Part shown: piece after piece, positions 6,636 through 9,896 of the stretch
How the letters are laid out: each line of letters begins with the position of its first letter
Numbering within the stretch: position 1 is the first letter of the stretch
Source of the DNA: Pseudomonadota bacterium
Lineage (GTDB): Bacteria; Desulfobacterota; Desulfobacteria; Desulfobacterales; Desulfobacteraceae
Length of the DNA: 9,896 bases
NCBI GenBank assembly: GCA_018816605.1
Contig: JAHIVS010000199.1
Location: forward strand, 1-9,896
Direction: 5' to 3'
The notes under the pieces: generated by a model
The model's database searches: none
The model's input: the letters and a program-made list of their open reading frames with translations, nothing else
What the model was told of the DNA's origin: nothing
Position numbers and translations under genes: made by a program

Positions 6636-7457
6636 TTACCAGCCATACCGTTTTAATCCCTTTTCCAGCACTTCGATCATTAACTGGCCAACGCGTTTTG
6701 AGTCCTGGGTGGAACGTCCGGTGAGAAACGGATAGTCAAGGATGGTGGACAGGGTATGGCCCACCCCTCCGTGGTATTGCCCCTCCTTTCCCACCGCATC
6801 CCGGAGGATATATTCCAAAGGATAAAACGGCGTCCCGAAATTAAGATCGGTCTTGATAAAGCCGGTGCCGTCTTTGTAATCATATTCCCGGGCATGACCG
6901 GTAACATGTTTTCCCTGGATGATACTTCTGCGGTCGGTCCAATCCCGGGCAAAGGCCAGGCAGGTGACACAATAGCATTCTGCTGCAATCAGTTTGTTCT
7001 GGGTGTAAAAGCCCAGAATCACATCATGGAGACGTTCATTGTTGACCATATCCACCATGGGACCGCTGCCGCCGGGCAACAAAAGCGCATCAAACTGCTC
7101 AAGCTCTTTCCAGCATTGATCGCGCTGGTTGAAATAGTCTTCCAGCCCATGGCCGAAATTTTCAGAATTAAAATAGGGCATTGGATGAAACCACTCCGAA
7201 AGATTGATGGGATTGGCCAGCCTGTCCGACCCATCAATTTCCCGGGTTTTTTGGGCATAATACTCACTGGTGACAACCTTGCCCAGGGGCGGGTCAAGAT
7301 ACCCCGGTTCCATGCTGGGGGGCAGTGCCCGGGGGGGTGCTCCGGTTGGCGTCATGAAAACAGTCTCGTACCCTTTTTCATCCAGCACTTCCAGAGGGCC
7401 GATCAATTCTTCCCCCCAAAACCCCCACTCGGACAAACAACATAAAATTTTTTTCAT
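6636..7457 (-). CDS. DJ-1/PfpI superfamily protein with atypical nucleophile elbow
   Basis: This 273-residue class I glutamine amidotransferase-like protein is longer than a minimal DJ-1 and closer to the Hsp31/YajL-extended type. It begins MKKILCCLSEWGFWGEEL; E17 is the expected acidic partner. GPLEVLDEKGYETVFMTP completes the first alpha/beta unit. FDALLLPGGSGPMVDM (122-137) is the strand before the oxyanion loop. The nucleophile elbow is AAECYCVTC, so C161 aligns with the catalytic cysteine but is followed by Y162-C163 instead of the usual His-Gly. H234 (GVGHTL) may supply a histidine instead. The end, FLTGRSTQDSKRVGQLMIEVLE, matches the typical C-terminal strand and helix of this family. 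The start at 7457 is set by AAGGAGG six bases upstream; 25 extra codons could be read upstream in frame. It is probably cytosolic. It lies 58 bases after the epimerase-like gene and 29 before the ThDP gene. The reaction is unknown (hydratase, deglycase or lyase activities occur in the family). Confidence 0.88.
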   Translation of the reverse strand: MKKILCCLSEWGFWGEELIGPLEVLDEKGYETVFMTPTGAPPRALPPSMEPGYLDPPLGKVVTSEYYAQKTREIDGSDRLANPINLSEWFHPMPYFNSENFGHGLEDYFNQRDQCWKELEQFDALLLPGGSGPMVDMVNNERLHDVILGFYTQNKLIAAECYCVTCLAFARDWTDRRSIIQGKHVTGHAREYDYKDGTGFIKTDLNFGTPFYPLEYILRDAVGKEGQYHGGVGHTLSTILDYPFLTGRSTQDSKRVGQLMIEVLEKGLKRYGW

Positions 7458-7463
7458 TTTTTT

Positions 7464-7470
7464 CCTCCTT
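7464..7470 (-). promoter_or_regulatory. Ribosome binding site deciding the start of the DJ-1/PfpI gene
   Basis: AAGGAGG on the minus strand sits six bases before the ATG at 7457. The longer frame from 7532 would overlap the end of the epimerase-like gene and lacks a comparable site. Confidence 0.75.
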
Positions 7471-7515
7471 TCTGATGGGTGATTGCTTTTTTTTCCATTT
7501 AATATCCCCAGGGAT

Positions 7516-9333
7516 CTAGGAAATCGGTTCAAGAATGGCCTTTACCCTTACCCGCTCATTTCCCGCCAGGCGAACCACCATGTTTTTCCCGTCAAAATCC
7601 TGGTGGGACTTTCCATTTACCTCAACAGAGGTCAGCTTGACGGCATCCCCGGGCAGCATATCCGGGGAAACATTCAGGCAGCCGCCTGGCAGTGATTTCG
7701 GATTGGGTTTAAAGAAAAGGGTCAAGGGATTGCCGGTTATCAAGAGGTTGGTGTAGACCGCTGCCAGGTAAGCCAGTTCGAAACTGTGATAACCGCTCAT
7801 GGAGTGGCTGCCCTTATTGCGCTCAGTCCCCAGCGGATAGGGGTGACCGTTTGACAGAACATTAAAATAAACGCCGCCGGAACTGGTATCCGGGAACCAG
7901 GCGTTATAAAATGCGGTTGACTCCCGGGCCAGACGACGATAGGTGGTATTTTTGTGAACGCCTGCCATGATGAGATAGGCCAGAATCCCCTGTTCCTGCT
8001 GCCACCAGGCCTTGCGGTCATGCCAGGCAAACCGGTGGAATTTTTCCTCCGGGGCCAGGGTGCGGTTGACCACATCGTACCAGCCCATGCGTTGGGTGTC
8101 CATGCCGCAGGAAGGCATTTTTTCTGCAATCGTGTGGGCAAATTGCGCATAGGACTCGGTTTGGGTGCGGCAATAAAGCCGGGTCATATTCCATGCGATC
8201 TTTAAATTGTGGCCGACCACCCCGCGGTTCTGTTGCCATTTCCAATGGTGGTCAGGGGTCCAGTCCTGGTGGAATTTTTCATTGACAAAGGGGGAGTTTT
8301 CATAATCCTGGAAATGATCCACCACACAGTCGGTGCATTGGGTCAGCATGGTCATCCAATCACGGTTCCCAGTGGCCAATACCGCATTGATCAGGTATGC
8401 AGGGGCATGATCCCCCACCGAATTCCAGTTTTTTCTGGATTGATTATCCCCCAGGGAAGGGGCATGGGGATCAAAGGTCAACGGATCTATATGGGAGAAA
8501 TAACCGCCCGATTGGGGATCATGGTAACAGGTGTTAAACAGGTTGATTGTTTTCTGAATATCCTCAAAAATCTTTGCATCAGAAGTGATGCGGTAGGTCT
8601 GGGTCGGACCGGCCAGGGCATAGATCTGTTCGTATGCGGGGATGGCACCATAATCATCACCAAATTGTGAGGGCAGGATGGGTTCCGCCCCGCCGTAGGG
8701 ATGAATATCCAGGGCATGGTTCCAATAAGATATCTCCCCGCCGCGATCATTTCTGCGAAAAAAATCACAAAGGTATTTGGTCCCGAATTCGGCGGCACAA
8801 AGAAAGCGCTCGTCACCGCTGAGCATATAAGCGCTGGCAAATCCGTAAACCAACCGGGAGATGGTGTCTGCCTCCTGGCGAATGGACCCGGTTTTCTGGC
8901 CTTCCAGGGTCAAATCCGTTCTATAGTTCCGATAATCAATGGGGCCGCCGTCAAATTGGTGCTCAAGATAAAATTCACCCAATTGGCAAATTTGGCGAAT
9001 CCACCAATCCGGGTCTTCAAAAACATAGTGGTCCGCATTTTTACCGGCAAAGACCAGGTGCTTGGCCTCAATGCTCACCCGGCCGTTTTCCGGGTAGAAG
9101 ATCCCGTAGGCAAACACCAAGCGGCCCGGCTGTAATTGGGCCAGAAGATCGCCTGCATCCTGGTATGGTTCACCCAGATTACGGATCACTTCGGCGTAAC
9201 AATTGTCGCTAACCTTGATGTAAAACTCCCGGCCATCCGTTGTTTTCAGCGCAAATTTCCCCTCCTGGGGGGAATTTGTCACGTACCCGCTGATCAAATC
9301 GGAAAATGAGAAATCAATCCGGTTCCTATCCAT
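7516..9333 (-). CDS. N-acylglucosamine 2-epimerase/cellobiose 2-epimerase-like protein with extra N-terminal beta domain
   Basis: This 605-residue protein has its core (about 105-535) as the (alpha/alpha)6 barrel of the AGE superfamily, which epimerises or isomerises sugars at C2. Matching pieces are IRQEADTISRLVYGFASAYM (151-170) and GGYFSHID (277-283). VVGHNLKIAW carries H375, the counterpart of the first catalytic histidine. HDRKAWWQQEQGILAYL (438-454) is the WWxxxE-type motif, and GYHSFELAYL carries H516, the counterpart of the second catalytic histidine. AGE proteins are usually about 390-410 residues, so about 200 are extra. Residues about 10-98 form a beta-rich OB-like domain (FALKTTDGREFYIKV, GRLVFAYGIFY). 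Residues about 535-605 form another small beta domain. No signal peptide is seen. GGAGGT lies five bases before the ATG. It is the first gene of the operon after a leader of roughly 290 bases. The fold and catalytic histidines are convincing; the sugar substrate is unknown. Confidence 0.85.
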   Translation of the reverse strand: MDRNRIDFSFSDLISGYVTNSPQEGKFALKTTDGREFYIKVSDNCYAEVIRNLGEPYQDAGDLLAQLQPGRLVFAYGIFYPENGRVSIEAKHLVFAGKNADHYVFEDPDWWIRQICQLGEFYLEHQFDGGPIDYRNYRTDLTLEGQKTGSIRQEADTISRLVYGFASAYMLSGDERFLCAAEFGTKYLCDFFRRNDRGGEISYWNHALDIHPYGGAEPILPSQFGDDYGAIPAYEQIYALAGPTQTYRITSDAKIFEDIQKTINLFNTCYHDPQSGGYFSHIDPLTFDPHAPSLGDNQSRKNWNSVGDHAPAYLINAVLATGNRDWMTMLTQCTDCVVDHFQDYENSPFVNEKFHQDWTPDHHWKWQQNRGVVGHNLKIAWNMTRLYCRTQTESYAQFAHTIAEKMPSCGMDTQRMGWYDVVNRTLAPEEKFHRFAWHDRKAWWQQEQGILAYLIMAGVHKNTTYRRLARESTAFYNAWFPDTSSGGVYFNVLSNGHPYPLGTERNKGSHSMSGYHSFELAYLAAVYTNLLITGNPLTLFFKPNPKSLPGGCLNVSPDMLPGDAVKLTSVEVNGKSHQDFDGKNMVVRLAGNERVRVKAILEPIS

Positions 9334-9620
9334 AATTTACCTCCCTTTATTTTTATGGGGTTAAAGGATGAGAAAGGCGGATGAGTGAGCGCCCTTCCCA
9401 GAGATCCCATTGTAAAGCACTATGAAATAGGGCTTTTATATTTTTTTTTTCATCGAACGGATAGGTGTGTTGAAAATAGCAAATTTATGTGTCTAAGAGA
9501 TTGTCAGCTATGGAAGGAAAAGAAGAGAGAATTTGGAGATTACCGTGACAATTTGTTGAATATAGCCCGGTCCGAATCTTAATTTTAACGGCCTTTGGGA
9601 CACCCGTTTAAACGAAAAGA
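9334..9620 (-). other. Long 5' leader of the operon (non-coding)
   Basis: About 287 bases separate the predicted transcription start from the first gene. In transcript order the stretch holds a 10-bp palindrome CGTTTAAACG (9614-9605) near +7, a pyrimidine-rich tract at about 9535-9511, an A10 run at 9450-9441, and a hairpin at 9400-9369. It ends with the GGAGGT ribosome binding site at 9344-9339. I see no convincing small gene on either strand and no riboswitch class I recognise. Confidence 0.5.
9369..9400 (-). promoter_or_regulatory. Leader hairpin, 11-bp stem
   Basis: In the minus-strand RNA, TGGGAAGGGCG (9400-9390) pairs with CGCCTTTCTCA (9379-9369) around a 10-base loop. All eleven positions pair, two of them as G·U. 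On the plus strand the same two positions would be A·C mismatches, so the structure is stronger in the operon transcript. No U-run follows, so it is not a simple terminator. It may control translation or message stability. Confidence 0.55.
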
Positions 9621-9626
9621 TGAACC

Positions 9627-9656
9627 ATCATAAATGAGGAAAATGCTTTTTGTCAA
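9627..9656 (-). promoter_or_regulatory. Sigma-70-type promoter of the operon
   Basis: On the minus strand TTGACA (9656-9651) is a perfect -35 and TATGAT (9632-9627) is a one-mismatch -10, separated by 18 bp. Transcription would begin near 9620 and read into the epimerase-like gene. It lies directly after a predicted terminator, in an AT-rich stretch between two genes, which is where an operon promoter is expected. Confidence 0.72.
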
Positions 9657-9665
9657 TATGATTTT

Positions 9666-9701
9666 AAAAAAAATCAAAGCCGATCCATCATCGTCCCGGC
9701 T
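9666..9701 (-). terminator. Rho-independent terminator of the upstream gene
   Basis: On the minus strand AGCCGG (9701-9696) pairs with TCGGCT (9683-9678), giving five Watson-Crick pairs plus one G·U. A 12-base loop containing the stop codon of the upstream partial gene closes the stem. It is followed by TTGA and a run of eight T (9673-9666). The stem is short, but the position between a stop codon and a strong promoter fits. Confidence 0.55.
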
Positions 9702-9896
9702 GACAACCGTCGTTAAGGTCATCTGCCTTTTGGACCGCCTTGTCTGACGTGTCCATTTTGATTTTGCCGGCCCTTTCGGGACAATGATTGACAAGCTCTT
9801 TCCACCCATGATACTTTCGACGCAATAAACCTTTGCAAAATGCAGTGATCCACCTGTTGTATCCATGATTTTGCTTGGCATTTAAAAATAGTTTAA
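9688..9896 (-). CDS. C-terminal end of an unrecognised gene (cut by the window edge)
   Basis: A minus-strand frame is open from the right edge to TGA at 9690-9688, giving the last 68 residues of a protein. The visible part begins KLFLNAKQNHGYNRWITAFC, continues KGLLRRKYHGWKELVNHCPE, and ends in a charged tail finishing DGCQPGR. It is basic with several aromatic residues, has no long hydrophobic segment, and matches no family I can name. Support for it being real: the composition looks protein-like, a terminator overlaps its stop, and the operon promoter begins about 30 bases later. Codon third positions look less G+C-rich than in the main cluster. A competing minus-strand frame (9585-9881) covers the same bases but runs through the terminator and promoter and has a less plausible composition. 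It is probably not part of the same transcription unit. Confidence 0.45.
   Translation of the reverse strand, partial: KLFLNAKQNHGYNRWITAFCKGLLRRKYHGWKELVNHCPERAGKIKMDTSDKAVQKADDLNDGCQPGR

Noticed and set aside
6756..7445. Plus-strand open frame of 229 codons opposite the DJ-1 family gene
   Set aside because: It is a shadow of the DJ-1 gene, with no protein-like motifs.
7504..7515. ATCCC-tg-GGGAT inverted repeat just after the epimerase-like gene as a terminator
   Set aside because: The two-base loop is too tight for a stable hairpin and no T-run follows it. It is probably chance.
9349..9411. Possible leader peptide starting at an ATG (9411) upstream of the first gene
   Set aside because: It has no ribosome binding site, runs out of frame into the epimerase gene, and has no run of regulatory codons.
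9385..9582. Plus-strand open frame of 65 codons in the leader region, GTG start with a weak AAAGG
   Set aside because: It would run antisense through the operon leader, with no plausible promoter and no recognisable protein. Its apparent ribosome binding site is part of the leader hairpin.
9559..9588. Second promoter candidate TTAAAA-18-TATATT in the leader
   Set aside because: The -35 match is poor and a much better promoter lies just upstream. AT-rich leaders give such matches by chance.
9585..9881. Minus-strand open frame of 98 codons
   Set aside because: It reads through the predicted terminator and promoter. A neighbouring frame over the same bases (9688-9896) has a better composition and ends at the terminator. 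There is no good ribosome binding site.

Overview
The window holds one long gene cluster, all on the minus strand. It reads as a single transcription unit of at least nine genes running right to left, from about 9620 to beyond the left edge. Gaps between genes are 18 to 87 bases, and each gene has a recognisable purine-rich ribosome binding site. No tRNA, rRNA, CRISPR array, insertion sequence or plus-strand gene is visible. The Shine-Dalgarno-rich starts, the sigma-70-like promoter, the intermediate G+C and the exported isoamylase suggest a Gram-negative bacterium. The overall style is compatible with a deltaproteobacterial (Desulfobacterota-like) genome, but that placement is a guess.

Right edge (9666-9896): the last 68 codons of an unrecognised gene, ended by a stem-loop plus T-run terminator. 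Next comes a near-consensus promoter (TTGACA, 18 bp, TATGAT) and a leader of roughly 290 bases that contains an 11-bp hairpin about 30 bases before the first ribosome binding site.

Cluster in transcription order: (1) a 605-residue AGE/cellobiose-2-epimerase-like (alpha/alpha)6-barrel protein with an extra N-terminal beta domain; (2) a 273-residue DJ-1/PfpI protein with an atypical nucleophile site; (3) a 569-residue ThDP-dependent decarboxylase/lyase of the benzoylformate decarboxylase type; (4-6) three consecutive NTF2/SnoaL-like proteins, the third being a two-domain fusion; (7) a VOC (glyoxalase-fold) metalloprotein with all four ligand positions intact; (8) a signal-peptide-bearing GH13 isoamylase-type debranching enzyme; (9) a second DJ-1/PfpI protein cut by the left edge.

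Working together (inference): the cluster combines glucan debranching, sugar epimerisation, ThDP carbon-carbon chemistry, and several small-fold enzymes (NTF2-like, VOC, DJ-1) that often act on reactive carbonyl or polyketide-like intermediates or detoxify them. This is not a standard glycogen operon, since there is no glgA/B/C/P, and it is not a mandelate pathway. It looks like an uncharacterised pathway making or breaking down a sugar-derived 2-oxo compound. I cannot name a substrate or product from sequence alone.
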